Positions 17,187 through 27,558 are shown, counted from the stretch's first letter. The stretch is DNA of 64,000 nucleotides from Bradyrhizobium sp. 164 (GCF_023073715.1 NZ_JADPKA010000038.1:1-64000), one strand, 5' to 3'. Translations and numbers: made by a program. The notes: generated from the sequence alone by a model not told the origin.

Positions 17187-17433
17187 ATGATCATCGCGCT
17201 CGCTTGCATAAGCTTGAGCTGATGCCATCGGGACAAAGCCGATTTGGAGGCCGAAGGCCTTACCAATTTTGGCAAGAGTCTCCGCAGTCGGCTTGGCTGT
17301 CCTTTTCCTCAAAGCCCTTCCACTTTTCGCGCTTGATCAACACCTTTAGCGCGGCGTCGACAATTGCGAAGTAAAGTGTCGCCGCTTCAGCAGGACCGTT
17401 GCCTTTGACGAAGGTCATCGGCAGGTACGCCAT
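17163..17433 (-). pseudogene. Small regulator-like protein, frameshifted
   Basis: MAYLPMTFVKGNGPAEAATL, then IVDAALKVLIKREKWKGFEE in one frame, continued after a shift near 17290 by KPTAETLAKIGKAFGLQIGF. The second part is close to a sequence at 27611-27720 (NPTSETLHKIGPAFGFKIGF), so both derive from one family. That tail resembles the end of an HTH antitoxin, but I cannot name it. Confidence 0.45.
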
Positions 17434-17487
17434 GGACGCTTCCTCCGAGCGATCGGTCGTGGCGGCGCAGCCGGCAACGGCAGTCTC

Positions 17488-17797
17488 TCATCGCCCAGCT
17501 GTCCCCTCGGCCTGTCCCTGGGGCTGTCCTTTCGTCACAGATTCATTGAGCTTCTCAGCGGCGTCAAGGACCTCAAGCCTCTCGAGGATCTTTCGTCCGT
17601 GCGCAGTGATGATCCAATATCCGCCTTTGTCCAAAGATATCGAGGTTCGGCTCGCGGCTCGCGATGCGCTTCATGCGCGCCGGCCACTCGGGCCCACTGG
17701 TGTAAAAGATCGCCAAGTGCTGTTTGACGATTTCAAGACTGGCTCGGCCGCCCGGTTGCCCGGCAAGTATCTTCAGGATGGACAGCTGAAAGCTCAT
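17488..17797 (-). pseudogene. Conserved rhizobial winged-helix-like hypothetical, frameshifted
   Basis: MSFQLSILKILAGQPGGRAS, then SSGPEWPARMKR-type sequence (reads TSGPEWPARMKRIASREPNL) ending DIFG is a pattern I associate with a short conserved Bradyrhizobium protein. It continues after a shift near 17632 as GGYWIITAHGRKILERLEVL and ends at 17488. The function is unknown; the fold may be a winged helix. Confidence 0.5.
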
Positions 17798-19048
17798 GTG
17801 GGCACGTAATGATTCAACGAAAGCGAGACAATGCCGGCGTTACCAGAGGCACGTAGCGCACATCATCGGTTTTCAAACGGAAACCTTGCCGGCTAGGCCA
17901 GAGTACCGCATTTCATGTGCAGCTTTCGAGCGTTCATGTTCCCTTGCAGCTCGGAATCGTGCTGCTTGTCGGAGCCGAGTTGCGCGTCGCCTCACGAGAC
18001 TGCCGATCGGAGACCTGACTCTTCGTTCATAATATGTTCTCGTGGCCTCGGCGGTCGATCCGCAAGCTGGCGCATGGCATCGCCGACGGGCGCGAGATCG
18101 TCGTGGCGCGATGGAGCATGCCGCCATTGCACCAATCGCTACTGGACGCCACTCAGAAATAGAAGATCGCGAACGGCAAGACAGTCGATCCCGAGCAACT
18201 GCTTCGCATAGGCCCGGACAGTGGCACCACCAATTTAGCGTCAATAGCGCTCATTGGAGGCGCTGACTTGGTCAGGAGCACCGGTGGCTCATGCCGTTCG
18301 CGAGCTTCAAGCCAATACGATGGGATTGACGACAGGAAGGTGCCGGTCTGATTGGCCCCAGACAAGACCCGTTCCGTGCTCGCCTTCGCCGGGCCGCCAT
18401 CGAGGCCGCGCAGCTCATCGATATGACTGCATATCGATATCTGTGATCCAGTCGAGCAAGCGCGAACATTCAGAGCTCGTGATGATCATCCCGGCAGGTC
18501 TTCATAACCGGTGAAAATCGCCACTCACTGTGGTCGCATTGGCGCCCACTCGGGCTGAACGTGCGATGCCGATCGTCTTATTCGCGACATGCTGTCGATC
18601 CCCCGACAGGTCGGTTTGGGATGAATGCAAGCATCCAGCTGTCGCAGTTGGCACGAGCTTTGAAGGATTGGGATCTCATCGATCGCTCAGGAATGCAGGA
18701 ATGGCTTACGGGATGATGAGCCTTCAGTTCATCGGGTTGATCAGGTCCAAGTTCGGTCCTCCAACCTTTGGCATCAACTCAGGAGCTCGCGCATGAATTC
18801 GCCTCCCTGATCGAGCTCGCTCGACTCCGATGCGCGCCGTCACCATTGCGCGAGTGGTAATCGGCCAATCAGTTTGAGACGGCATCTGCAAGCTCTCCTC
18901 TACTTATCGCATGCGACAATCGCTGGCCGCGCTGGTCGAAGCCCAGCGCGAACGTATCGTCGACTGACCCACGAGTTCACTCAGTAGGTGGATGCTTTCG
19001 AGAAAGAGGCAGTGCTTCGCTCGCCGAGCCAAGCGGCGCCATGATGAC
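17798..19048. other. Region without recognisable gene
   Basis: About 1.25 kb with only short, mutually overlapping open frames on both strands. None shows a motif I can name. It probably consists of degraded coding material. Confidence 0.5.
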
Positions 19049-20458
19049 ATGGACAAAATAGCCGAGACAAAGCCGACATCAAATTTGCGCCCGGAAGTGA
19101 CGAGACGGGCGGCCATGCATTGTCTCGCTGTCGAGCTCGGCGAAATCGCGAAACTCGCGTGGCCAATGGTGCTGACGCAGGTTGGGCAGATCGCGATGAT
19201 GTCGACTGATCTTGCCTTGATCGGTCGGATCAGCGCCGAGGCGCTTGCTGCGGCCGCGCTGGCAGGCCGGTTCTATCTCATTAGCTTCGCCTTCGGCGCG
19301 GGGCTACTAAGTGCCATCGCGCCCATGGCGGCGCGGGCGTTTGGGGCAAATAATCTAGCCGCAGTACGGGGTGCGCTGCGCATGGGGTTATGGGCCGCCA
19401 TGATGCTGTCTTTCCCAATTATTGCTGTGGCGCTGCGAGCAGAGCAAATACTGCTTGCGTTGGGCCAAGCCCCAGATGTTGCGCGGCTCGCCCAGCAATA
19501 CCTCTTTGGATTAGGATTCGGCGCCGCGCCGGCACTTTCGTTCTTGGCCATCCGCAGTTTCATGGGCGCGGTCAATCGGCCACAGCCGGTCTTGTGGATT
19601 ACGCTATCAGCGACTCCCCTGAATGCTTTGCTGGTCTATATGCTGGCCTACGGAAAGCTTGGACTGCCTCGGCTGGAGCTGCTGGGGGCAGGTCTTGCGA
19701 CCACGCTGGTGAACTGCAGCATGTTTTTAGCCGGCTTGTGGTTCGCTGCACTGCGTCGTCCGTTCCGTCACTACCATGTACTTGCACATCTCTGGCGTTT
19801 CGATTGGCGCACAATGCGACAGCTCATCGCAATCGGAGTGCCGATATCAATGGCTTCATGGATCGAGTCGGGACTATTTTGGGCCACATCGATTCTGGCG
19901 GGCTTGATCAGCACCAGTGCACTGGCCGCTCATCAGATCGCTGTACAGCTCGCCGCGATCCTGTTCATGATTTATGTGGGCGTTGGCACGGCCGCAGCCG
20001 TGCGCGTTGGCTATGCGGCCGGCCGCAACGACTTTGCAAGGGCCAAGCAGGCATATCTGGCAGCGATGCTGATCGGTATTGTCATAGCTGCATCGTTAAC
20101 GCTCGCACTGATCGCTGCGCGCTTTGAGATCGTCGAGCTGTTTCTGGGCAGATCGGCCGGTTCGCCGGCAACGATTAGCCTTGCTGCAGAGCTCCTCGTC
20201 GTCGGCGCAACGCTGTTTATCACTGACGCTGTCCAGTGCATTGCGGCGGGCGGCCTGCGCGGACTAAAGGACTCGCGAATGCCGCTTCTGTTTGCGATCA
20301 TTGGTTGGTGGCTGATCGGCTTTTCCCTCAGCTATTGGCTCGGCTTGAAGGTCTGTCTTGGCGCCACTGGTATATGGATCGGCTTGTCGACCGGAACGAC
20401 AATCTATGCGGCGCTTCTCGTCCTGCGATTCCGCAACTTGACAAGCCGCGCTCACTGA
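19049..20458 (+). CDS. MATE-family (NorM-like) efflux transporter
   Basis: About 469 residues with 12 predicted membrane segments in two repeats. AKLAWPMVLTQVGQIAMMST, then DLALIGRISAEALAAAALAG is the MATE N-terminal signature; the second half repeats it (GVPISMASWIESGLFWATSI, ALAAHQIAVQLAAILFMIYV). MATE proteins export cationic drugs or metabolites using Na+ or H+. I prefer the ATG at 19049 to 18992 because upstream residues are Arg-rich and atypical. Intact. It stands alone, 900 bp before a phosphatase-superfamily gene; substrate unknown. Confidence 0.85.
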   Translation: MDKIAETKPTSNLRPEVTRRAAMHCLAVELGEIAKLAWPMVLTQVGQIAMMSTDLALIGRISAEALAAAALAGRFYLISFAFGAGLLSAIAPMAARAFGANNLAAVRGALRMGLWAAMMLSFPIIAVALRAEQILLALGQAPDVARLAQQYLFGLGFGAAPALSFLAIRSFMGAVNRPQPVLWITLSATPLNALLVYMLAYGKLGLPRLELLGAGLATTLVNCSMFLAGLWFAALRRPFRHYHVLAHLWRFDWRTMRQLIAIGVPISMASWIESGLFWATSILAGLISTSALAAHQIAVQLAAILFMIYVGVGTAAAVRVGYAAGRNDFARAKQAYLAAMLIGIVIAASLTLALIAARFEIVELFLGRSAGSPATISLAAELLVVGATLFITDAVQCIAAGGLRGLKDSRMPLLFAIIGWWLIGFSLSYWLGLKVCLGATGIWIGLSTGTTIYAALLVLRFRNLTSRAH

Positions 20459-21360
20459 TGCGGGCGTATCGCTGATCCCAAGCGGCGACGATATGCCAGG
20501 ATACTTGCACTGGCCGATACGAGCGGGCCGAAACTCGAGATTGGCTGAAAATTGGACGTTGCTCCTGATGGCGCGACTGCAAGCGTAAAGAGACGCCTAG
20601 CGCATCGCGTTATTCGATCATTCCGTTCCAAAAAGCGATACGCAAAGTGGTTAGCTCGTTCGGGAGCTAGTAGGACTCCTCAAGGCGTCCTTCGCAATTC
20701 GCGAGCTTTCCAACTTGGTACCCCCGACAGAATGGCTCAACGGGTTTTCCCTTCGAAAGCGTTGCTGTGACAGGTAGCCACATGCAAAACGCGCTGACGC
20801 GATGACTCTCAATCAGGGCATATCGACTTTCCAGACGCCGGCCGTTGACTGCGAGCTCCGCAGCCGCGGAATTCCTGCCAAGCACCAGCGATATATCGCA
20901 ATCGCCGGAATCAAGCTGCCACACAATCCGCGGCAGCAGCAGTCACAACGCCGGGCTCAACCGCAATGTCGACCAGATCAGGATCGGCTACTGCGCCGAG
21001 CGAGCTTGATTCGACGAAGCATTTGTTATTTTTGTTTGCGAGGCAAGGCTGCCCTTGGCTTGTTGGATGTCTCACCTGACGTCCTCGCTCAGAAGCCGCT
21101 AGCGATGCAGTCGCTGTCCAATCTCACCCGGTGCAGTCTAAGACTGAGGAGAGCTGCTGGCGCTCGCACGCCACTGATCCCGGCACGGTGCCGGTCGGCA
21201 CGCCGGCCAGGCGTTGGTCGGCATGACTGGGAGCTCCATACCGGCATCACCCTCGCGCAAGCGATCAGCGTCCATCCCGAAGACAATGGCGCTAGGCTGC
21301 GTCAGGTCAGCCAAGCCCCGGCCGATCCGCTACGTCCCAGCTAGACGAAAGCTTACGATC
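20459..21360. other. Region without recognisable gene
   Basis: About 900 bp between the MATE gene and the alkaline-phosphatase-superfamily gene. The frame of the latter stays open upstream to 21214, but those residues do not look like family sequence. Confidence 0.5.
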
Positions 21361-22863
21361 ATGTTCAACCGACCGGACCGGTATCGGGTTCTCATCGTGC
21401 TATTTGATGGGCTTCGGCCGGATCTCACCAAACCATCGCTGACGCCGAATCTGGTCAGGCTTCAGCGCCGCGGTGCGGTGCTGGCCCGGCAGCGCACCGT
21501 TTATCCCAGCGAAACACGGATAGCGCTCACGAGCCTCATCACGGGCGCAACGCCGGATCGCCACGGCATTGTTGGCAATCAGTATCTCGACCGGCACTTT
21601 CCGGCACCGCGCTTGGTTGACACAAGTAATGCGCGTCTGATCGAGGACCTCGATGCCGCGAGCGACGGCCATCTACTCGGTGTGGCGTCACTTGGCGAGA
21701 TCCTCGCGGCGAACGGCAGGACATTGTCAGTCCTGGCATCCAACTCGGCGGGGGCAACCCGTCTGCTGAACCATAAGGCCCGAAAGTTCGGCCAGGTGAC
21801 GCTCTCGGGCCACTTCCCTTCTATCGCGACCTCGGCCGAGATGCTCAGACAGGTGGAGAGCCTGCTTGGGCCGACGCCTGCGACGCCACCCCCCGGCACC
21901 CCGGATCTTGCCTCTCAAGCCTTTCTGACTTCAGCGTTCCTCGACGTCATCTGGCCTCAGATTCGGCCCGACGTCGCAATCCTCTCGTTCGGCGAACCCG
22001 ATGGTTCCTCCCACGATTGTGGAACCGGCGCGCCAAGAACTCTGGAAGCGATCAGCTTTGTCGATCGGCAGTTTGGCCGGGTGCTCGATTGGTGGGAAGC
22101 TGAAGGCGTGTGCCAGGGCGTGCACCTGATCGCAGCCTCCGATCACGGGCACGTGACGGTGCATGCGCGGGCCGATCTCTTGCAGACGCTTGAGGCTGCG
22201 GGGCTGCGCTGCGGCCCGGCACCGGCGGCTGGGATCGACGCCATCGTCATACCTGGGCAGGTCGGAGCAATTTACCTGGCCGAGCCCTCGCAGATCGTTA
22301 TCCGCCGCGCCGTCGGGGCAATGATCGAAAGGCCCTGGTGCGGTCCGGTGTTCACCGCTGGCGGCGCGGTCGATGGCATTGCGCCCGGCAGCTTCGCCCG
22401 TCATCTCGTGTTCGCCGACCATGCCCGATCGGCAGATATCCTGTTCTCGTTTCGATCCGATGGCGGCCTTGATCGTTTTGGTCTTATCGGTCGCAGTTGG
22501 AGTGCGGATGGGCCAGTCGGCTTAGGAGTGCACGGCGGGTTGCATGCCAAGGAGATGTCGTCTGTCGGCATTTTGGCAGGACCGCTCGTCAAAGGCGGCT
22601 TCGTCTCAAAAGTCCCCTCAAGTATTTGCGATTTTGCGCCCACAGTGCTCGGTCTTCTGGGCATCTCGCGGCCAGCAACGATGACCGGCCGCGGCCTCAC
22701 TGAGGTCTTCATCGACGAGGGAGGGGACGTGCCTCGGACGATCGAAAAGGTCTACGAGACCAGCAGCGGCGCATACCACCAGCACCTCCGTCATGTGCAG
22801 GTCGGTGAGGCAGTCTATCTTGATTCTGCTGACGTGGTGGGTCGTCCCAACAATCTCACATAA
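21361..22863 (+). CDS. Alkaline-phosphatase-superfamily phosphodiesterase/pyrophosphatase
   Basis: A 500-residue enzyme of the type I phosphodiesterase/nucleotide pyrophosphatase family, the family that also contains phosphonoacetate hydrolase PhnA. Metal and nucleophile sites are readable: FDGLRPDL (Asp), PSETRIALTSL (Thr nucleophile region), SFGEPDGSSHDCG (Asp and His), AASDHGH (Asp-His) and GVHGGLHAKEM (His). No signal peptide is seen, so a cytoplasmic site is likely. The ATG at 21361 begins the family N-terminus (YRVLIVLFDGLRPD). Substrate is unknown; in a window rich in phosphonate genes a C-P-bond or phosphonate-ester substrate is worth testing, but a nucleotide or phosphodiester substrate is equally possible. 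Confidence 0.75.
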   Translation: MFNRPDRYRVLIVLFDGLRPDLTKPSLTPNLVRLQRRGAVLARQRTVYPSETRIALTSLITGATPDRHGIVGNQYLDRHFPAPRLVDTSNARLIEDLDAASDGHLLGVASLGEILAANGRTLSVLASNSAGATRLLNHKARKFGQVTLSGHFPSIATSAEMLRQVESLLGPTPATPPPGTPDLASQAFLTSAFLDVIWPQIRPDVAILSFGEPDGSSHDCGTGAPRTLEAISFVDRQFGRVLDWWEAEGVCQGVHLIAASDHGHVTVHARADLLQTLEAAGLRCGPAPAAGIDAIVIPGQVGAIYLAEPSQIVIRRAVGAMIERPWCGPVFTAGGAVDGIAPGSFARHLVFADHARSADILFSFRSDGGLDRFGLIGRSWSADGPVGLGVHGGLHAKEMSSVGILAGPLVKGGFVSKVPSSICDFAPTVLGLLGISRPATMTGRGLTEVFIDEGGDVPRTIEKVYETSSGAYHQHLRHVQVGEAVYLDSADVVGRPNNLT

Positions 22864-23383
22864 ACTGAGCGTCGATCCGTAGGCCTCATCAGGGCGATAA
22901 CACGCAGAAATCTTTCTTTTTGCTGCGTAGCGCATCGGTCGAACGTGATCGGCAGCCATGCGCAAGCGTGGCGCGCAGGTGTCGCCATGTCACAGAAGCG
23001 CAAGAAAGTGGCGTCGGGGACGGATCATGCGCTGACAGTGCACGCAAGAAGACGGGCAGGAGTGCCAGTCGCGGCCGCCGTCTAGCGTAGAAAAGCTGTA
23101 TGCAGCAGCTTGGCTGCCTCGATCAAGCCGCCGGTGAAGTCATCGCTGCCTTAGGACGCGGCGGAACGACACCGGGCCGGTGGCCGCCAACGGTACGCCC
23201 GGCGCTCAGGGCGCCAAGCCAGCGCTATGCAGCAATCTTCCGCGAGCGATCCAAGTTGTGTCAGAGCGCCGCAGGGTTTTTGCCCGCCCCGTCGGCCTTC
23301 CTCTATTTCAAATCGATAAAATCAGTGGTTGTATACGGTGATTTCAGCGACCGCGCTCGCTCTATCGTTTTTTGGAGTTATCG
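22864..23383. other. Intergenic region, nothing recognised
   Basis: About 520 bp with no coding pattern. A ribosome site TTTGGAG lies at its end, belonging to the next gene. Confidence 0.5.
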
Positions 23384-24412
23384 ATGAATTACACAGGCCT
23401 GAGGTGGATCAAGGACGACAAGCAGCGCCAGAGGATTGTTGCGGGGCTCAGCAAACTGCGCACCGGGCTTAAGAAGAAGGTGCCTGCCAAGAGTGACGGT
23501 ACGCTGCTGCTGGCAACCTGGAATATCCGCGAGTTCGGCGGGACCAAGTATGGCGGCCGAACGACCGACGCAATGTACTACATCGCGGAGTGCATAAGCC
23601 GCTTCGACTTGATCGCGGTGCAGGAGGTACGGGCCGACCTCAAGGCGCTCAAGGAAATTCTACGCCTGCTTGGCCGGCAGTGGGACGTCATCTTCACAGA
23701 CGTCAGTTTCGCCGACGGCGGCAATTTCGAGCGGCTCGCTTTTGTCTACAACACGGCCAAGGTCAGCTTCACCGGACTTGCCGGCGAACTGGTTCTGCCG
23801 AGCAAGACCGCCACCGAGCGAATGAGCCAGGTCGCCCGTACCCCCTTCGTCTGCGGTTTCCAGGTGGGCTGGGCCAAGTTCAACCTATGTACGGTCCACA
23901 TCTACTACGGTACCGCCAAAGCGGAGGATCCGCGGCGTGTCGACGAGATCAACGCGCTTGCCAAGCTGCTTGCCACCAAGGCCAAGGATTACATCAACAC
24001 AAGCGCCCCGGCCGACTACTCGCCCGAACACCTCGTACTGCTCGGCGACTTCAATATCTTTTCCCGCACGGATAAGACTTACGAGGCGATCACCAGAAAC
24101 AGGTTCGAGGTCCCGGCCGAGCTGCAAAAGCTGCCAGGGAGTAACGTGGACCAGAACAAGTTCTACGACCAAATCGCATTTTTCAAGCAGAAGGTAGGTG
24201 TGAAAAGCACTAACGCAGGCGTTTTCAATTTCTTCGACTATGTCTTCGACGATCCGAAGGAATTCAGAGGCGGTAAAGGCGCGCCGACCGCTAACATGTT
24301 CAGGCAGTGGCGCACCTTCCAGATGTCGGACCACCTGATCATGTGGTGCGAGTTCAGCGTTGACCAAACAGATGCCTACCTGAAGGCGTTGGCCGCTTGG
24401 AACGGCAAGTAG
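23384..24412 (+). CDS. Endonuclease/exonuclease/phosphatase-family protein (DNase I-like)
   Basis: A 342-residue protein with the complete DNase I-like active site: LLATWNIREFGG (Asn), DLIAVQEVRAD (Glu, Mg2+), LVLLGDFNIFSR (Asp and Asn), and FQMSDHLIMWC (Asp-His). These enzymes cut phosphodiesters in DNA, RNA or phosphoinositides. There is no secretion signal and no accessory domain, but the Lys-rich N-terminus (RTGLKKKVPAKS) could bind nucleic acid. ATG at 23384 with GGAG ten bases ahead. Intact. Confidence 0.8.
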   Translation: MNYTGLRWIKDDKQRQRIVAGLSKLRTGLKKKVPAKSDGTLLLATWNIREFGGTKYGGRTTDAMYYIAECISRFDLIAVQEVRADLKALKEILRLLGRQWDVIFTDVSFADGGNFERLAFVYNTAKVSFTGLAGELVLPSKTATERMSQVARTPFVCGFQVGWAKFNLCTVHIYYGTAKAEDPRRVDEINALAKLLATKAKDYINTSAPADYSPEHLVLLGDFNIFSRTDKTYEAITRNRFEVPAELQKLPGSNVDQNKFYDQIAFFKQKVGVKSTNAGVFNFFDYVFDDPKEFRGGKGAPTANMFRQWRTFQMSDHLIMWCEFSVDQTDAYLKALAAWNGK

Positions 24413-24571
24413 GACGGCCGATCGCAGCTGGGTCTCTCGTTACGTTCGGCAGAAGAGGGCGTTGCGTGTCCCGCTGCAAAGACGATCGCGAAAATAGCGT
24501 CTTACCTCGGACGCTGCTGATGGACGAGGGTATTTCTAGTTTCAGATCCGCCGAGTCTGCTGTTGGAGGCT

Positions 24572-25198
24572 GTGAAGAGGTACCGTCCGGTTCCGTGCGC
24601 GATAGGCGTTGCAGGCGTCGGTGCCGCCGCAGCTATTGTCTATACTGCGTTAAAAGAGGACAGCAGAAGCGCCGCCAACAGCGCGGCTATCATGCTGGGC
24701 TTCATGATCGTGCTGCTTGTGTTCGCGAGCCTGATGCGAACAAAGAGCACCACATACGTTATGCGGGCTTTCCTCATGATGTGGGTGATGGTGGCATGCT
24801 TCTGCACCATCTTTGTGCAACTGAGTTCATTCATTTTTCGGTGGTCAACGGTTAAATTTGGCACCGGCGAGTCTTTGGAGTGCGAGGAAAGCAGAAGAAA
24901 AAGCTGCGGAGGGGGCTTGTCGGACAGTTCAACAGATCAATGCGTCCTCACGTATAGGAGTTCATCTTTCCTCAAAAGCGGCTCGCCTAATGACTGGCAA
25001 AGGCTGACCGAAAAGGCGAGGACCTACGCAAGATCGGTTAGCCAGCTCCCAGTCAGATGGCCAGCGAGCCGAACCTGTATGCAGCGCTGGCGGGCGCGCG
25101 TTTCACGCACTTCAATCAACTGCTGGATCGGAAGAGTGGGCTGGCCGTCGATCCACTATTGTGGAATGCGGTACCGCCGCTTGAACTCCGACGCTTAG
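24572..25198 (+). CDS. Small membrane protein of unknown function
   Basis: The first 95 residues contain three hydrophobic segments (CAIGVAGVGAAAAIVYTAL; SAAIMLGFMIVLLVFASLM; AFLMMWVMVACFCTIFVQLS). The rest is polar, Ser/Arg-rich and less protein-like, so the frame may be shifted after about residue 130. I prefer the GTG at 24572, preceded by TTGGAGG, to the TTG at 24563. It begins 160 bp after the DNase I-like gene. I cannot assign a family. Confidence 0.5.
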   Translation: MKRYRPVPCAIGVAGVGAAAAIVYTALKEDSRSAANSAAIMLGFMIVLLVFASLMRTKSTTYVMRAFLMMWVMVACFCTIFVQLSSFIFRWSTVKFGTGESLECEESRRKSCGGGLSDSSTDQCVLTYRSSSFLKSGSPNDWQRLTEKARTYARSVSQLPVRWPASRTCMQRWRARVSRTSINCWIGRVGWPSIHYCGMRYRRLNSDA

Positions 25199-25842
25199 AG
25201 AGATAGCGGATGAGCTGAGGAATAAAGCCGCTGTCATTTGACGAGACCCTCGCGCGTATCCTCGCGGCGGTAAGAGCGAGGAGGCGCTCGAGTCGACGAT
25301 CCTTCGCTCAGGCATGCCGATTGAGTACGACGTCGTGTGAGAAGAAACCGCCGAGGAACACGGAGAGCCGCTCACCGCTCACCGCACATCTGACAACTCC
25401 TAAAAGGCTTGCGGGTCGAGGCCCGAACCAGCAAGGTACTCTGCGGTCTTCCTGAGCGCCCTTGCGTCGCCGTCTCCGAGCTCGTCGCCTGCGATGTGGA
25501 CGTCCTCATCGGCTTCCCCGGCGTCCGGGACGGCCGAGCCGTGCGACAGCCGAGGAGTGTGGAGCAAGAGAAAGGGCTCTTCGCGGGAGCATTCACCACC
25601 TATCCGATCGGCCGGAGCCGGCGTGCAGCATGCGTTTCGTGTCCGACCTCAGACGCTCGGCCCGTTTCAAAATCCACCGATCTTGTTGCGAAGACAACAT
25701 CGAGGTCGAAAACCGCAGCGAATGCGCATTGCGTCCGCTGGCCTAGATCCTGCAAACCGCAACCGCTGTGGAAGCGGCGCTAACAACGTCGGCCATTTGG
25801 CTGTCGTTGCAAGGTGGCGCGCGTCTGTGTTCGTGAGGTGAA
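25199..25842. other. Region with short open frames only
   Basis: Overlapping GC-rich frames on both strands without motifs. Just before it, at about 25057, a short ATG frame (MASEPNLYAALAGARFTHFN, then LLDRKSGLAVDPLLWN) runs about 46 codons and, after a shift, EIADELRNKAAVI to a TGA. It looks like a broken small gene, but I cannot name it. Confidence 0.4.
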
Positions 25843-27558
25843 ATGCGGTCCCAACTTCTTTTTTACGCTGTCGCAACAGCTGCGCTCATTGCAGGCGGCG
25901 CTGTCAATTCGGCCGATCTCAAGCCGGCAGTAAAGGTCCCACTCGCCGTCTGGAGCTGGACCGGAGGATATATCGGCGGGCACGTCGGTGGGGGCTACGG
26001 GCGAACATCATTCAGCGACCCCTATGGCCAGTCACTCTATGGTGACGTTGTCGACACCCCTGTGTTCCTGGCCGGAGGTCAGATCGGCTACAACTGGCAG
26101 AGGGAACGCTGGGTTTTTGGCGTTGAACTGGACGCCAGTCGCGCTGTCTCAGACGGCAGAAACACCTGTCTTGCCGCCTCCAGCTCTGTCATCAGCGCAA
26201 ACTGCAGCGCTGGTCCAAGCGTCTTTGCGACCGGGACGGGTCGCCTTGGGTATGCGTTCGGCCCGCATGGCCAAACACTTGTTTATCTCAAGGGGGGCGT
26301 GGCCTGGCAGCACAATAGCGGCGTTGTCGCCAACAATAACGAATTCCGTAGCAGAAGTCACCCATTTGGCTTGGCGCCACAGAATGCCACCGATTTCGAT
26401 TATGGTCGAGTCGGTGGCACGATCGGCCTGGGCGTCGAGCAAGCACTCGCGAACGCATGGTCCGTGACGTTTGAGTACGATTATCTGGGATTCACCGGTC
26501 CAAGTGTCGCGACCCCTCCGACCCTACAGAGGCCGCCCTTGGCAACCATCCCCGCCAACACCACCAGCCTGTCCAGCAGCTATCACATCGTAAAGCTCGG
26601 TCTGAACTACCATTTTGACGCACACCCACGGACGCCAGGATGGTCAGATACGTCGCTATACGCAACGAAGCCGACCGTCAGCGCCTCGCCGATTGGCTTC
26701 GCTGATGGGTGGTCGCTGGAAAGCGGCACACGGCTGTGGTTAAGCCGCGGAAGCTTTCAATGGGACCACGGGAGTACTGATCTAGTATCAAAGCTCACCT
26801 ACCATGGGCAGGATGGGATTTCCGGTGAGTTGTTCGAGCGGCTGGACAGCCCCTGGGGAATCTTCCTGAAGGGCAATATCGGGTTTGGGCGCTTCAGCAA
26901 TGGAAAGATGAACGATGAAGATTGGGGCGTGGGCCCGCTCGCTTATCAAAACACACTATCGGGCCAGGGCAACGGAAGGTTCACGTACTTCACCGCGGAT
27001 GCCGGTTACGATTTCCTGCATGGCAGCACCTACAAGGTTGGTGGGTTCATGGGCTGGAGCTACTACGGCCAGAAGTCTGACACGATCGGATGTGTGCAGA
27101 CCGCCTCCCCCAACGTTGCACCTTGCCTTGTGCCGGGCGATAGAAGGATTGTCGGCAGCCAAGACACTGATTGGAATGCGCTGCGCATCGGCCTTAGCGC
27201 TGAGACCATGTTGTTCGATCTCTGGCGCGTAAGTGCCGACGTTGCTTACTTGCCGTGGACGGACTTCCGAGGGCGCGACAACCATCTGATGCGCCAATTC
27301 ACGACCTTCCTTGATCAACGCGGGAGTGGTGGCGGTGGTGTGCAGGTTGAGGCAGCCCTATCCTACTTTATCACTAAGAACGTCAGCGTTGGCTTCGGTG
27401 GCCGCTATTCGGCTATGTGGACGCCAAACCAACGTAAGACGCTCGCTACCGGAGCCAACCAGGAGAACCGCCCTCCTGCTACCTCTGGGCCCCTTCCGGG
27501 GGACTATCGCATGGAACGATGGGGTACGTTCTTACAGGTCTCCTACAAGTTTAACTGA
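25843..27558 (+). CDS. Two-barrel outer-membrane protein: Omp25-like plus omptin-like domain
   Basis: 571 residues with a signal peptide (MRSQLLFYAVATAALIAGGA, then VNSADL). Residues 35-265 form an Omp25/Omp31-type barrel (WTGGYIGGHVGGGYGRTSF; GGQIGYNWQRERWVFGVELD; closing KLGLNYHF). A 25-residue linker leads to a second barrel from residue 285 to the end (ADGWSLESGTRLWLSRGSFQ; DGISGELFERLDSPWGIFLK; closing FLQVSYKFN) that resembles the omptin fold. Either domain alone would be a complete small outer-membrane protein. I cannot confirm the omptin Asp/His catalytic dyads by eye, so protease activity is open. Intact; likely surface-exposed. Confidence 0.75.
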   Translation: MRSQLLFYAVATAALIAGGAVNSADLKPAVKVPLAVWSWTGGYIGGHVGGGYGRTSFSDPYGQSLYGDVVDTPVFLAGGQIGYNWQRERWVFGVELDASRAVSDGRNTCLAASSSVISANCSAGPSVFATGTGRLGYAFGPHGQTLVYLKGGVAWQHNSGVVANNNEFRSRSHPFGLAPQNATDFDYGRVGGTIGLGVEQALANAWSVTFEYDYLGFTGPSVATPPTLQRPPLATIPANTTSLSSSYHIVKLGLNYHFDAHPRTPGWSDTSLYATKPTVSASPIGFADGWSLESGTRLWLSRGSFQWDHGSTDLVSKLTYHGQDGISGELFERLDSPWGIFLKGNIGFGRFSNGKMNDEDWGVGPLAYQNTLSGQGNGRFTYFTADAGYDFLHGSTYKVGGFMGWSYYGQKSDTIGCVQTASPNVAPCLVPGDRRIVGSQDTDWNALRIGLSAETMLFDLWRVSADVAYLPWTDFRGRDNHLMRQFTTFLDQRGSGGGGVQVEAALSYFITKNVSVGFGGRYSAMWTPNQRKTLATGANQENRPPATSGPLPGDYRMERWGTFLQVSYKFN

